This document shows positions 16,894 through 24,142 of a stretch of DNA of 64,000 nt, in pieces. The translations under genes were made by a program, and so were the position numbers. The notes beneath the pieces are model-generated. The model worked only from the letters and a program-made list of their open reading frames with translations, was not told the DNA's origin and searched no databases. The stretch is from Nocardioides baculatus (lineage in GTDB: Bacteria > Actinomycetota > Actinomycetes > Propionibacteriales > Nocardioidaceae): assembly GCF_016735675.1 (NCBI RefSeq), contig NZ_JAERSG010000001.1, positions 62,001 to 126,000 on the forward strand. Reading direction: 5' to 3'. How positions within the stretch are numbered: position 1 is the stretch's first letter; each line of letters starts with the position of its first letter.

Positions 16894-17802
16894 GTGAAAC
16901 AGCTCGGCCAGTACGCCGCCCCGCGGCACGTCGTCGCCCACCTGTCCGACCCGCACCTGATCACCGGGGGCGGCCTGCACTACGGCGTCGTCGACAACGT
17001 CGCCAACCTGCGCCGCGCGGTCGAGCGGCTCGCCGCCGTACGCCCCGCGCCGCAGGCCCTCGTCTTCACCGGCGACCTCGCCGACCAGGGTGCGCCGGAC
17101 GCCTACGAGACGCTGCGCTCGATCGTCGAGCCGGCCGCCGCCGAGATGGGCGCGATCGTGGTGTGGACGATGGGCAACCACGACGAGCGGGGCCCGTTCG
17201 CGCGCGAGCTCTACGACTCCGCCGACGCGGGCTTCCAGGACCGCGTGCACGAGGTCGACGGGCTGCGGATCGTCGCGCTCGACACCAGCGTGCCCGGCTA
17301 CCACCACGGCGAGCTGCGGCCCGAGCAGCTGGCGTGGCTGGCCGACGTCCTGGCGACGCCGGCCGAGCACGGCACCCTCCTCGCGATGCACCACCCGCCG
17401 CTGCCGATCCCGATGCTGCGTGCGGCCGAGCTGATCGAGCTGCACGACCAGCAGTCGCTGGCCGACGTCATCGCCGGGACCGACGTGCGCGGCGTCCTGG
17501 CCGGCCACCTCCACCTGTCGACGTGGTCGACCTTCGCCGGCGTACCGGTCTCCGTGGCGTCGGCGAGCTGCTACACCAGCGACCCGGCCCCGGTCGACCG
17601 CTTCGTCTCCGGCGTCGACGCCGCCCAGTCCTTCACGATGGTCCACACCTACGACGACCGGCTCGTGCACACGCTCGTCCCGCTCGAGTGCGGCACCGAG
17701 GTCAGCCACGTCGGCACGGACATCGAGGAGGCGCTCGAGGGCGTCTCGCTGGAGGAGGCCGTCGAGCTGGCCTCGTCGAAGAAATCCCCCTTCAACAACT
17801 AG
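16894..17802 (+). CDS. Metallophosphoesterase, CpdA-like (class III cyclic nucleotide phosphodiesterase family)
   Basis: A 302-residue calcineurin-like phosphoesterase. The five metal-site blocks are in order: D19-x-H21 (SDPHLITGG), GDLADQ (Asp61), GNHDE (Asn95, His96), HHPP, and GHLH. The family includes the cAMP phosphodiesterase CpdA and glycerophosphodiesterase GpdQ; cyclic AMP is a possible, not proven, substrate. The C-terminal tail (about 30 residues, acidic, ending SSKKSPFNN) is outside the catalytic fold. A histidine phosphatase follows after 11 nt, suggesting a two-gene unit. Confidence 0.85.
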   Translation: MKQLGQYAAPRHVVAHLSDPHLITGGGLHYGVVDNVANLRRAVERLAAVRPAPQALVFTGDLADQGAPDAYETLRSIVEPAAAEMGAIVVWTMGNHDERGPFARELYDSADAGFQDRVHEVDGLRIVALDTSVPGYHHGELRPEQLAWLADVLATPAEHGTLLAMHHPPLPIPMLRAAELIELHDQQSLADVIAGTDVRGVLAGHLHLSTWSTFAGVPVSVASASCYTSDPAPVDRFVSGVDAAQSFTMVHTYDDRLVHTLVPLECGTEVSHVGTDIEEALEGVSLEEAVELASSKKSPFNN

Positions 17803-17813
17803 GACCCACTCCC

Positions 17814-18494
17814 TTGCGACTCCTGCTCATGCGGCACGGCCAGACGCACGCCAACGTCTCCGGCGAGCTCGACACCGCACACCCCGGCCTCGACCTGACC
17901 GACCTCGGCCGCGCCCAGGCGGTCGCGGCGGCCAAGGCGCTCGCCGACGAGACGCTCGACGCGGTCTACGTCTCCAGCCGCGTGCGTACGCACCAGACCG
18001 CCGCCCCCACCGCCGAGGCCCGCGGCCTCTCGCTGACCCAGCTCGACGGGCTCGAGGAGATCCAGGCGGGCGACTACGAGATGCGCGCCGACCACGACTC
18101 GGTCGCCAACTACATCGGCTCGGTCGCTGCCTGGCTCGAGGGCGACCTCACCCGCCGGATGCCCGGGAGCGAGACCGGCGAGGAGTTCCTCGCCCGCTTC
18201 GACGCGGCCGTCCGGACGATCGTCGAGGCCGGCCACTCCGCCGCCCTGATCGTCAGCCACGGCGCTGCCCTCCGCACGTGGATCTCGACCCGGATGGAGC
18301 CTCACCCCGACGCGCCCCCGCCGACCGACCCGCTCCACAACACCGCCCTCATCGTGCTCGAGGGCGACGTCCAGTCCGGTTGGCGGATGGTCTCGTGGCA
18401 GGGCCACCCGGTGGGTGGGGACTACCTGGAGGACCCGACCGCGGAAGACCCGACCGGGGACCTCGACCCCGACGACGACGGCGAGCTCGGCTGA
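17814..18494 (+). CDS. Histidine phosphatase family protein
   Basis: A 226-residue phosphoglycerate-mutase-like phosphatase. The N terminus gives the RHG motif at once (LRLLLMRHGQTHAN, phospho-accepting His8), and the second catalytic His is in VSHGAALR. The chosen start is TTG at 17814 because the RHG strand must begin within a few residues of the N terminus; no ATG or GTG suits. The last 30 residues are acidic (EDPTAEDPTGDLDPDDDGE). The substrate, small molecule or phosphoprotein, is not predictable. Confidence 0.85.
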   Translation: MRLLLMRHGQTHANVSGELDTAHPGLDLTDLGRAQAVAAAKALADETLDAVYVSSRVRTHQTAAPTAEARGLSLTQLDGLEEIQAGDYEMRADHDSVANYIGSVAAWLEGDLTRRMPGSETGEEFLARFDAAVRTIVEAGHSAALIVSHGAALRTWISTRMEPHPDAPPPTDPLHNTALIVLEGDVQSGWRMVSWQGHPVGGDYLEDPTAEDPTGDLDPDDDGELG

Positions 18495-18507
18495 GGGGCG
18501 TCGCCCC
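18495..18507 (+). terminator. Short hairpin directly after the histidine phosphatase stop
   Basis: GGGGC-GTC-GCCCC begins at the base after the stop codon. It has no T tract and lies end to end with the 28-bp palindrome that follows, so the pair may act together as a terminator. Confidence 0.5.
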
Positions 18508-18535
18508 GCAAGTCCCCGGATATCCGGGGACTTGC
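18508..18535. repeat. Perfect 28-bp palindrome
   Basis: GCAAGTCCCCGGAT joined without spacer to ATCCGGGGACTTGC. As RNA it could fold into a long hairpin with a minimal loop; as DNA it is a perfect two-fold site. It sits between the histidine phosphatase and the small HTH gene. Confidence 0.85.
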
Positions 18536-18608
18536 CCGCATATAGGTACGGATCTCGACCTCCAAGCAGGCATCTGGGGTGCAAAGTCCGACCACCAGGC
18601 CTTGGAAC

Positions 18609-18624
18609 GTCAGCATATGCTGAC
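18609..18624. promoter_or_regulatory. 16-bp palindrome covering the -10 box of the HTH gene
   Basis: GTCAGCAT/ATGCTGAC is a perfect palindrome. It contains TATGCT (18616-18621), which stands 6 nt before the ATG at 18628, matching the leaderless -10 pattern of the window. A protein bound here would block RNA polymerase, so autoregulation by the small HTH protein is likely but inferred. Confidence 0.6.
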
Positions 18625-18627
18625 ACC

Positions 18628-18831
18628 ATGAAGACCTCCCTGGACGCCGACGACGGCGGCAGCGTGTACGACGAGCTGGCCGCGGTCCGCGAGGCCAAGC
18701 GGGGCCTCGCGCGGCGCGAGGAGGTCGCCGTACGTCGAGCACGGCACTCCGGCCTCAGCTGGGCCGAGATCGGCACCCTCCTCGGGGTCACCCGGCAGAC
18801 CATGCACCGGAAGTACCGCAAGGTCGGCTGA
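18628..18831 (+). CDS. Small helix-turn-helix DNA-binding protein
   Basis: This is a 67-residue protein: an N-terminal helix rich in charged residues (about 12-40, VYDELAAVREAKRGLARRE) followed by a helix-turn-helix at about 42-66 (GLSWAEIGTLLGVTRQTMHRKYRK) resembling AsnC or sigma-region-4 HTHs. There is no ligand domain, so dimerisation probably uses the first helix. The start is the ATG at 18628, because it lies 6 nt after a -10 box inside a palindrome; longer readings cross that promoter. The HTH call is solid; targets are unknown beyond probable self-control. Confidence 0.78.
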   Translation: MKTSLDADDGGSVYDELAAVREAKRGLARREEVAVRRARHSGLSWAEIGTLLGVTRQTMHRKYRKVG

Positions 18832-18841
18832 GCGACCTGTC

Positions 18842-18880
18842 GCGATCCCCGGCTGACCGGCTCTTCCTGAACTTGTCAGG
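18842..18880. repeat. Orphan copy of terminator arm plus small inverted repeat
   Basis: The 19-nt stretch 18842-18860 (GCGATCCCCGGCTGACCGG) is identical to 18904-18922 inside the downstream hairpin but lacks the second arm. It is followed by CCTGA-ACTTG-TCAGG (18866-18880). The layout looks like a partial duplication of the terminator region. Confidence 0.65.
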
Positions 18881-18900
18881 CGTTGCAAGGGCCGACATGT

Positions 18901-18932
18901 TCAGCGATCCCCGGCTGACCGGGGATCGCTGA
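18901..18932. terminator. Bidirectional hairpin between the HTH gene and the MFS gene
   Basis: TCAGCGATCCCCGG-CTGA-CCGGGGATCGCTGA is a perfect stem of 14 bp with a 4-nt loop. It lies between convergent genes and ends 5 nt before the MFS stop codon, so it can serve transcripts from both sides. Confidence 0.75.
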
Positions 18933-18937
18933 CGAGG

Positions 18938-20287
18938 TCAGACGCCCTCGGTGCCGATCCCTGGGTGCACGAAGGGCTGCCCCGCGCGCATCTGCTCGAC
19001 CGAGCCGGGGTGGACGCGGGCCAGGTGGGCGAGCCCGCGGCGGCGGTAGCGGAGGACCTGGACGACGCCGAGGGCCCAGAAGGCGTACTGCACCGCCATC
19101 GCGAGCTTGAAGTCCCCGAGGGAGTACGACTCCATCCCGCCCGAGGCGGACAGGTCGAGCACCACCCCGATCAGGCCCATCACGAGCAGCGACGCGGTGA
19201 AGCCGCCGACGTTGACCAGGCCGTTGGCCCGGCCGATCGCGTGGGCCGGGGTGAAGGAGCGCGCGAGGTCGAAGCCGACCATCGCCGCGGGTCCGCCGCT
19301 GGCGGTGGCGAAGGCCATCAGCACCACGAGCCACGCCGGCGCGGCCCCCGGCCACAGCAGGACCGCCGTCCACGGCACGACCATCCCGGCGACCACCGAG
19401 ATGACGATGAACGAGCGGTAGTAGGGCAGCCGCGCCACCAGCCGGGCGAGCACCAGCCCGCTCACCACCGCCCACGCCGTCATCGCCATCAGCAGCGTGC
19501 TGGCGCCGCTCGCCGACCAGCCGAGGCCCTGCACGAGGAACGGGTAGCCCCACAGCAGCGCGAAGACCGTCGCGGAGAACTGCGACACGAAGTGCGACCA
19601 CATCCCCAGCCGCGTGCCCGGGTTCCCCCAGACCGTGCGCACCGACTGCGCGAGCGCGCGGAGCTTGATCGCGACGACGTCGCTGCTCCGGTAGGGCGAG
19701 TCCTTGACCAGCGCGACGACCGCGACGAGCAGGACGACGCCGACGCTGGAGGTCAGCGCGAAGGCACGCGTCCAGCCGAGGGCGTGGAGGAGGTACGACA
19801 GGGGGCCGGCCGCCGCGATCGCGCCGAGCTGGCCGGTGAGCCCGGTGACCTGGGTGACCATCGGCGCCTGGCGCACGAGGAACCACACCGTGACGATCCG
19901 GATCACGCTGACGAAGATCATCGCGTCCCCGGCACCCAGCACCGCGCGGGCCGCGACCGCCGCGACGAACGACTCGGAGAAGGCGAAGCCGAGCTGGCCG
20001 ACCGTCATCAGCGACAGCCCCCAGATCAGCATCGCGCGCGAGCCGAAGCGGTCGAGCAGCACGCCGACCGGCACCTGCATGCCGGCGTACACGACGAGCT
20101 GGAGCACCGTGAACGTCGCCAGGCTGGTCGCGCTGATGTCGAAGCGATCGGCTGCGACCAGACCGGCGACGCCGAGCGAGCTGCGGTGGAAGACCGCCAG
20201 GACGTAGACCGCGATCGAGACGCCCCAGATGACCCAGGCTCGCCTCTTCCCGATGTCGTGGACCTGCTCCTGTCTCGGTGGGGTCAC
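18938..20287 (-). CDS. MFS transporter of the AGE-kinase sugar operon
   Basis: A 449-residue, 12-helix major facilitator with a short cytoplasmic N terminus (PPRQEQVHDIGKRRAW) and the loop 2-3 motif GVLLDRFGSRAML. The subfamily is not clear from sequence; sugar import is suggested only by its position. The GTG start overlaps the kinase stop by 4 nt (GTGA), so it is the last gene of a leftward operon with an AGE-type isomerase and a PfkB kinase. Confidence 0.8.
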   Translation of the reverse strand: MTPPRQEQVHDIGKRRAWVIWGVSIAVYVLAVFHRSSLGVAGLVAADRFDISATSLATFTVLQLVVYAGMQVPVGVLLDRFGSRAMLIWGLSLMTVGQLGFAFSESFVAAVAARAVLGAGDAMIFVSVIRIVTVWFLVRQAPMVTQVTGLTGQLGAIAAAGPLSYLLHALGWTRAFALTSSVGVVLLVAVVALVKDSPYRSSDVVAIKLRALAQSVRTVWGNPGTRLGMWSHFVSQFSATVFALLWGYPFLVQGLGWSASGASTLLMAMTAWAVVSGLVLARLVARLPYYRSFIVISVVAGMVVPWTAVLLWPGAAPAWLVVLMAFATASGGPAAMVGFDLARSFTPAHAIGRANGLVNVGGFTASLLVMGLIGVVLDLSASGGMESYSLGDFKLAMAVQYAFWALGVVQVLRYRRRGLAHLARVHPGSVEQMRAGQPFVHPGIGTEGV

Positions 20288-21213
20288 TCCCCCGTCCCGA
20301 GCGCGGCGTCGAGCTCGGCCCGCGACGGCGGGTTCGCGCCCGGCCGGGAGACGTTGATGGCGGCGCCGATCGCGGCCGTGGACACGGCACCGAGCAGGTC
20401 GCGGTCCGACAGCGCGCGCAGGTCGTCGGCGCCCCGGACCCCGATCCCGAGCAGCGCGTCGAGGAGCACGCCGCTGAACGTGTCACCGGCGCCCACGGTG
20501 TCGGCCACCTCGACCGGCACGCCCGGCACCTCCATCACGGTCCCGTCATGGCGTACGGCGACCGCGCCGTCGCCGCCGCGCGTGACGACGACCAGCCCGG
20601 GTCCGACCCCCGCCCAGCGGGCCGCGGTGGCGACCGGGTCGTCGTCGGGGTGCAGCCAGTGGAGGTCCTCGTCGCTGACCTTGACCACGTCGGAGAGGGT
20701 CACCAGCTCCTCGACCCGGCGGACCGGGTCGGCACGGTCGGGGGTGATCGCCGGTCGGGCGTTGGGGTCGAGCGAGACGAGTGCCCGACCACGGTGGGCG
20801 CGGACCGCCTCGAGGACGGCGTCGGCACCCGGCTCGAGCACGGTCGCGATCGACCCGACGTGGAGCACGTCGCCGCTCTCGGCCACCTCGTCGAGGCGCC
20901 AGTCGAGGTCGAAGACGTAGGACGCGGCACCGCTCTCGTCGAGGGTGACGGCGGCGCTCGAGGTGCGACCACTGGCGGTCGTCCGGGCGAGCACGGTCAC
21001 GTCGCTCGCCTCCAGCCACGAGCGGACCGCAGCACCGCGGTCGTCGTCACCGAGCAGCGTCACCAGCCGGACGTCACGGCCCAGCCGTGACAGGGCGATG
21101 GCGACGTTGGCGGGGCTCCCGCCCGGGAAGTCCTGCGGCTGGCCGTCGTTGCCGGGCACGACGTCGACGAGCGCCTCGCCGATGACCAGGACCCGCGGCT
21201 GTGCGTCCGTCAT
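20284..21213 (-). CDS. PfkB-family carbohydrate kinase (fructokinase-like)
   Basis: This 309-residue ribokinase-fold kinase phosphorylates a sugar using ATP. The N-terminal GEALVDVV and the glycine motif FPGGSPANVAIALSRLG, plus the C-terminal signature DTVGAGDTFSG (about residues 236-246) with the catalytic Asp, are all present. The closest relatives by pattern are fructokinases. It starts 7 nt after the isomerase gene and is coupled to the transporter by overlap. If the upstream enzyme makes fructose from mannose, this kinase would feed fructose 6-phosphate to glycolysis; that order is inference. Confidence 0.87.
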   Translation of the reverse strand: MTDAQPRVLVIGEALVDVVPGNDGQPQDFPGGSPANVAIALSRLGRDVRLVTLLGDDDRGAAVRSWLEASDVTVLARTTASGRTSSAAVTLDESGAASYVFDLDWRLDEVAESGDVLHVGSIATVLEPGADAVLEAVRAHRGRALVSLDPNARPAITPDRADPVRRVEELVTLSDVVKVSDEDLHWLHPDDDPVATAARWAGVGPGLVVVTRGGDGAVAVRHDGTVMEVPGVPVEVADTVGAGDTFSGVLLDALLGIGVRGADDLRALSDRDLLGAVSTAAIGAAINVSRPGANPPSRAELDAALGTGE

Positions 21214-21220
21214 GGCCCCA

Positions 21221-22453
21221 TCATGCCGGTGGCGGCACCCCGTCCGACAGGGCGAGTGCACTCGCGAGACTCGGGCTCAGCGGGAGTCGCGGCAGCAGGG
21301 TGGCCTGCACAGCGTGGTAGAGGTCTGGCTTGCCCGGCCACACCGACGACTGCGGGCGGTTGTCCGGGTCGAGCTCGTGGTGCCACGACCCGCGCTCGAC
21401 GTCGCGCAGGTGCTCGACGACGTACGCCCACCACTGCGCGCAGCGGTCGGCGTACGCCTCCTCACCCGTACGCCGGTGGAGCGCCGCGGCAGCGGCGATG
21501 CCCTCCGCGGCGACCCAGTGCATCCGGTTGCGCACGACCGGGGTGCCGTCCCAGTCGGTCGTGTAGACGAAGCCGGGCGCGCCGTCGACGTCCCAGCCGT
21601 CGGCCACCGCCCGGTCGAGGAGCAGCCGCGCCGCGTCGAGGAGGCCGCGCGGGGCGGCGTCGCCCAGCGTCGCCTCGACGTGGAGGAGCAGCCGGGCCCA
21701 CTCGAGCCCGTGGCCGATGGTCGCGCCGAACGGCTTGAACGGGTCGTCCGGCCGGTCGCGGTTGAGCTCGAGGTCGACGGACCAGTCGGGGCCGAAGTGC
21801 TCGGGCAGCCGGCCGTCGTGGGACGACGCGAGCCCGACGACGTACGACGCGATCCGCCCGGCGCGCTCGTGCCAGACACGCTCGCCGGTCACGTCGCCGA
21901 CGGCGAGCATCGCCTCGACGGAGTGCATCGAGGAGTTGAGGCCGCGGTAGGGCGTCGGCGTGGCCCAGGCCCGGTCCCACTCGTCGACGACCCGGCCGAC
22001 CGGCTCTTCCCAGAAGTGCCGCTCGAACACGTCGGTCGCCTCGGCCAGGAGGGAGTCGCCGCCGGGAAGGCCGGCGACCACGGCCGAGGAGGCGGCGAGC
22101 ATCACGAAGGCGTGGTCGTAGCAGGACTTGGCGGTGCCGGTCGGCGCCCCGTCGGCGTCGACGGCGGTGAACCAACCTCCGTCCTCGTCGTCGTGCAGCG
22201 TCGTGCGGAGGCCGTCGAGCGCGGCGGTCGCGATCGACGTACACCCCTCGACGCCGAGCAGGTGGCCCAGCGCGTACACGTGGACCGTGCGGCTGGTGAT
22301 CCAGGTGTGCACCGGGCGGGACAGGTCGGGCCGCCCGACGTCGTCGAGCCAGGCGGCACCGCCGACCGGGTGCCCGATGTCGCGGCCGAAGCCCAGGAGT
22401 CGGCGGCACTCGTCGTCGAGCCAGTCATCGGTGGGCGGAACGGGATTGCTCAC
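21221..22453 (-). CDS. AGE-family aldose-ketose isomerase (N-acylglucosamine 2-epimerase superfamily)
   Basis: This 410-residue (alpha/alpha)6-barrel protein resembles mannose isomerase and YihS rather than true N-acylglucosamine epimerases. Likely catalytic residues are Arg55 in TWITSRTVH, the His and Glu of GATIGHGLEWAR, and the His of GKPDLYHAVQATL, corresponding to Arg55, His248, Glu251 and His383 of E. coli YihS. Two starts are possible, GTG at 22453 (used here) and TTG at 22465; neither has a clear Shine-Dalgarno. It is first in an operon with a PfkB kinase and an MFS transporter. Mannose/fructose interconversion is the simplest reading. Confidence 0.82.
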   Translation of the reverse strand: MSNPVPPTDDWLDDECRRLLGFGRDIGHPVGGAAWLDDVGRPDLSRPVHTWITSRTVHVYALGHLLGVEGCTSIATAALDGLRTTLHDDEDGGWFTAVDADGAPTGTAKSCYDHAFVMLAASSAVVAGLPGGDSLLAEATDVFERHFWEEPVGRVVDEWDRAWATPTPYRGLNSSMHSVEAMLAVGDVTGERVWHERAGRIASYVVGLASSHDGRLPEHFGPDWSVDLELNRDRPDDPFKPFGATIGHGLEWARLLLHVEATLGDAAPRGLLDAARLLLDRAVADGWDVDGAPGFVYTTDWDGTPVVRNRMHWVAAEGIAAAAALHRRTGEEAYADRCAQWWAYVVEHLRDVERGSWHHELDPDNRPQSSVWPGKPDLYHAVQATLLPRLPLSPSLASALALSDGVPPPA

Positions 22454-22500
22454 TGGGGCAGTCAAGCAGCGCCGTCAACCAGTGGGCCCCAGAACGCACG

Positions 22501-22526
22501 AGACCCCCGCACACGTGCGGGGGTCT
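22501..22526 (-). terminator. Terminator hairpin of tRNA-Tyr
   Basis: AGACCCCCGCAC-AC-GTGCGGGGGTCT is a perfect inverted repeat with 12-nt arms, 27 nt beyond the 3' end of tRNA-Tyr and upstream of the isomerase gene. It isolates the tRNA from the sugar operon. Confidence 0.75.
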
Positions 22527-22552
22527 GGCGACTGGAGCGAGGATCCGTCCAG

Positions 22553-22634
22553 TGGCAGGTAGAGGATTCGAACCTCTGTAGGCGTTGCCGGCTGATTTAC
22601 AGTCAGCTCCCTTTGGCCGCTCGGGCAACCTGCC
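22553..22634 (-). tRNA. tRNA-Tyr (GUA)
   Basis: An 82-nt class II tRNA with acceptor GGCAGGT/ACCTGCC, anticodon stem CTGA/TCAG around CTGTAAA (anticodon GUA), a long variable arm, T arm AGAGG-TTCGAAT-CCTCT and discriminator A. CCA is not encoded. Confidence 0.95.
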
Positions 22635-22728
22635 GGGGCGTGCGGAACAATAGCAACCCACGGACCCCGCTACGAATCGCCGGGCACCCCCGGCACCCCT
22701 GCCGAACCATCATGAAGGAGGCACCACC

Positions 22729-23220
22729 ATGGCCGACTCGAGCTTCGACATCGTGAGCAAGCTGGACCGCCAGGAGGTCGACAACGCCCTGAGCCAGGCC
22801 GCGCGCGAGATCGCCACCCGCTTCGACTTCAAGGGCACCGGCGCGAGCATCGAGTGGAAGGGCGAGCAGGCGATCGAGATCACCGCCTCGGCCGACGACC
22901 GCGCCAACGCGGTGCTCAGCGTCTTCCAGGACAAGCTCATCAAGCGCAACCAGAGCCTGAAGATCCTCGACTCCTCCGAGCCGCGCCAGTCGGGCCAGGT
23001 CTCCAAGATCGACATCGCGCTCAAGGAGGGCATCACCTCCGAGGACGCCAAGAAGATCTCCAAGCTGATCCGCGACGAGGGCCCCAAGGGCGTCAAGGCG
23101 CAGGTGCAGGGCGACGAGCTCCGGGTCTCGTCGAAGAAGCGTGACGACCTCCAGGCCGTGCAGCAGCTCGTGAAGTCGCAGGACTACGACTTCGCGGTGC
23201 AGTTCACCAACTACCGCTGA
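22729..23220 (+). CDS. yajQ: YajQ family nucleotide-binding protein
   Basis: A 163-residue protein covering the whole YajQ family: [24 protein letters not shown] at the N terminus, [13 protein letters not shown], and the ending [12 protein letters not shown]. Homologues bind cyclic di-GMP or nucleic acid and act as effectors in some pathogens; the role in actinobacteria is not established. AAGGAGG 8 nt before the ATG gives one of the strongest ribosome-binding sites in the window. It is monocistronic, with a terminator at 23336-23368. Confidence 0.93.
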   Translation: MADSSFDIVSKLDRQEVDNALSQAAREIATRFDFKGTGASIEWKGEQAIEITASADDRANAVLSVFQDKLIKRNQSLKILDSSEPRQSGQVSKIDIALKEGITSEDAKKISKLIRDEGPKGVKAQVQGDELRVSSKKRDDLQAVQQLVKSQDYDFAVQFTNYR

Positions 23221-23335
23221 CAGGGCAGGTCGCCCGCCGTGAAGTGACACGACGATTCGCGTCACGTTCGCCACGCAGCGCCGTCTCACAGGTGTGGGGG
23301 CCCACGGTGTTGGGGGACACCGCGGCCAACTACGG

Positions 23336-23368
23336 AACCGCCCACGGACCCCAAGTCCGTGGGCGGTT
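23336..23368. terminator. Hairpin between yajQ and the cobalamin-binding protein
   Basis: AACCGCCCACGGA-7 nt-TCCGTGGGCGGTT is a perfect 13-bp stem followed by CTGTCTCGTCC. It sits between convergent genes and may be bidirectional. The 115 nt before it (23221-23335) hold nothing else I recognise. Confidence 0.75.
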
Positions 23369-23430
23369 CTGTCTCGTCCGCTACCGCAGGGGTGGGGTCC
23401 GGGTGGAACGAGCGACGGCTCGCCCGCGCC

Positions 23431-24084
23431 TCACCAGCTACCGCTGAGCTCGTTGAGCGCGCCGACGAGGAAGACGACGGCGCGTACCGGGTCGTCCGGG
23501 AGCGCGGTCGCACCGACCTCGGCGACCGTCTGCGCGTCCGCGCCGCGACCGGCGAGGTAGAGCGGTCGGTCCTCCGCGAGCTTGCGCAGCGAGGTGGAGT
23601 GCGCGGTGAAGGCCGTGGTGCGCGTCGCGGCCAGCACGACGGCGTCGGCGCCGGCGGCGTGGGCGGCGGTCACCACGGCCGGGATCGGGGTGTCGGCGCC
23701 GAGGAAGCGGGGGCGTACGCCGCGCTCGCGCAGCATCAGCGCCACGCAGAGCAGCACCAGGTCGTGGCGCTCCCCCGGCGGGCAGGCGAGCAGCACGACC
23801 GGGGAGGGCGCGGACGCGTCCTGGAGGACCGCCTGCGGCGGCACCGACGACAGTGCCGTGAGCTTGCGGCGCAGCATGTCGCTGACGAAGTGCTCGTGCG
23901 CGACCGACAGCGTGCCGGCCTCCCAGCGGTCACCGACCTCCCGCAGGAAGGGCAGCACGACCCCGGTGACGGCGCCCGACAGGGGCACGTCCCAGAAGAG
24001 CCGGGCGAGAGCGATCTCGGCCGTCTCGGCGTCGAACGTCTCGACCGCGGCCCAGAGCTCGCCAGTGGTCGTGGTGATGGTCAC
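23431..24084 (-). CDS. Stand-alone CarH-like cobalamin-binding protein
   Basis: At 217 residues it consists of the two parts of a CarH/LitR light sensor without the MerR DNA-binding domain: a four-helix cap (about 1-80) with the Wx9EH motif (Trp54, Glu64, His65) and a Rossmann-type B12 domain (about 93-215) with PPGERHDL, where His107 is the expected lower cobalt ligand. The usual Gly of ExHxxG is Val110. The GTG start has TAGCGT 6 nt upstream, so there is no room for a fused or adjacent HTH domain. Binding of adenosylcobalamin and light response are inferred; it might partner another regulator. Confidence 0.8.
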   Translation of the reverse strand: MTITTTTGELWAAVETFDAETAEIALARLFWDVPLSGAVTGVVLPFLREVGDRWEAGTLSVAHEHFVSDMLRRKLTALSSVPPQAVLQDASAPSPVVLLACPPGERHDLVLLCVALMLRERGVRPRFLGADTPIPAVVTAAHAAGADAVVLAATRTTAFTAHSTSLRKLAEDRPLYLAGRGADAQTVAEVGATALPDDPVRAVVFLVGALNELSGSW

Positions 24085-24090
24085 GAGCGA

Positions 24091-24096
24091 ACGCTA
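24091..24096 (-). promoter_or_regulatory. -10 box of the cobalamin-binding protein gene
   Basis: TAGCGT and then 6 nt to the GTG at 24084, a leaderless arrangement. It shows the gene has its own promoter despite lying 58 nt downstream of cysA. Confidence 0.55.
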
Positions 24097-24142
24097 GACC
24101 GTGGCAACCGGCCGCGACCACGTTTCTCGGGGTGAGGCGCGC

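Noticed and set aside
20284..22453. Sulfoquinovose degradation operon
   Set aside because: The isomerase is YihS-like, but no sulfoquinovosidase, SF kinase-aldolase pair or sulfonate transporter is present; general sugar isomerisation is safer.
23221..23335. Possible small RNA between yajQ and its terminator
   Set aside because: No promoter or conserved structure beyond the terminator stem could be recognised.
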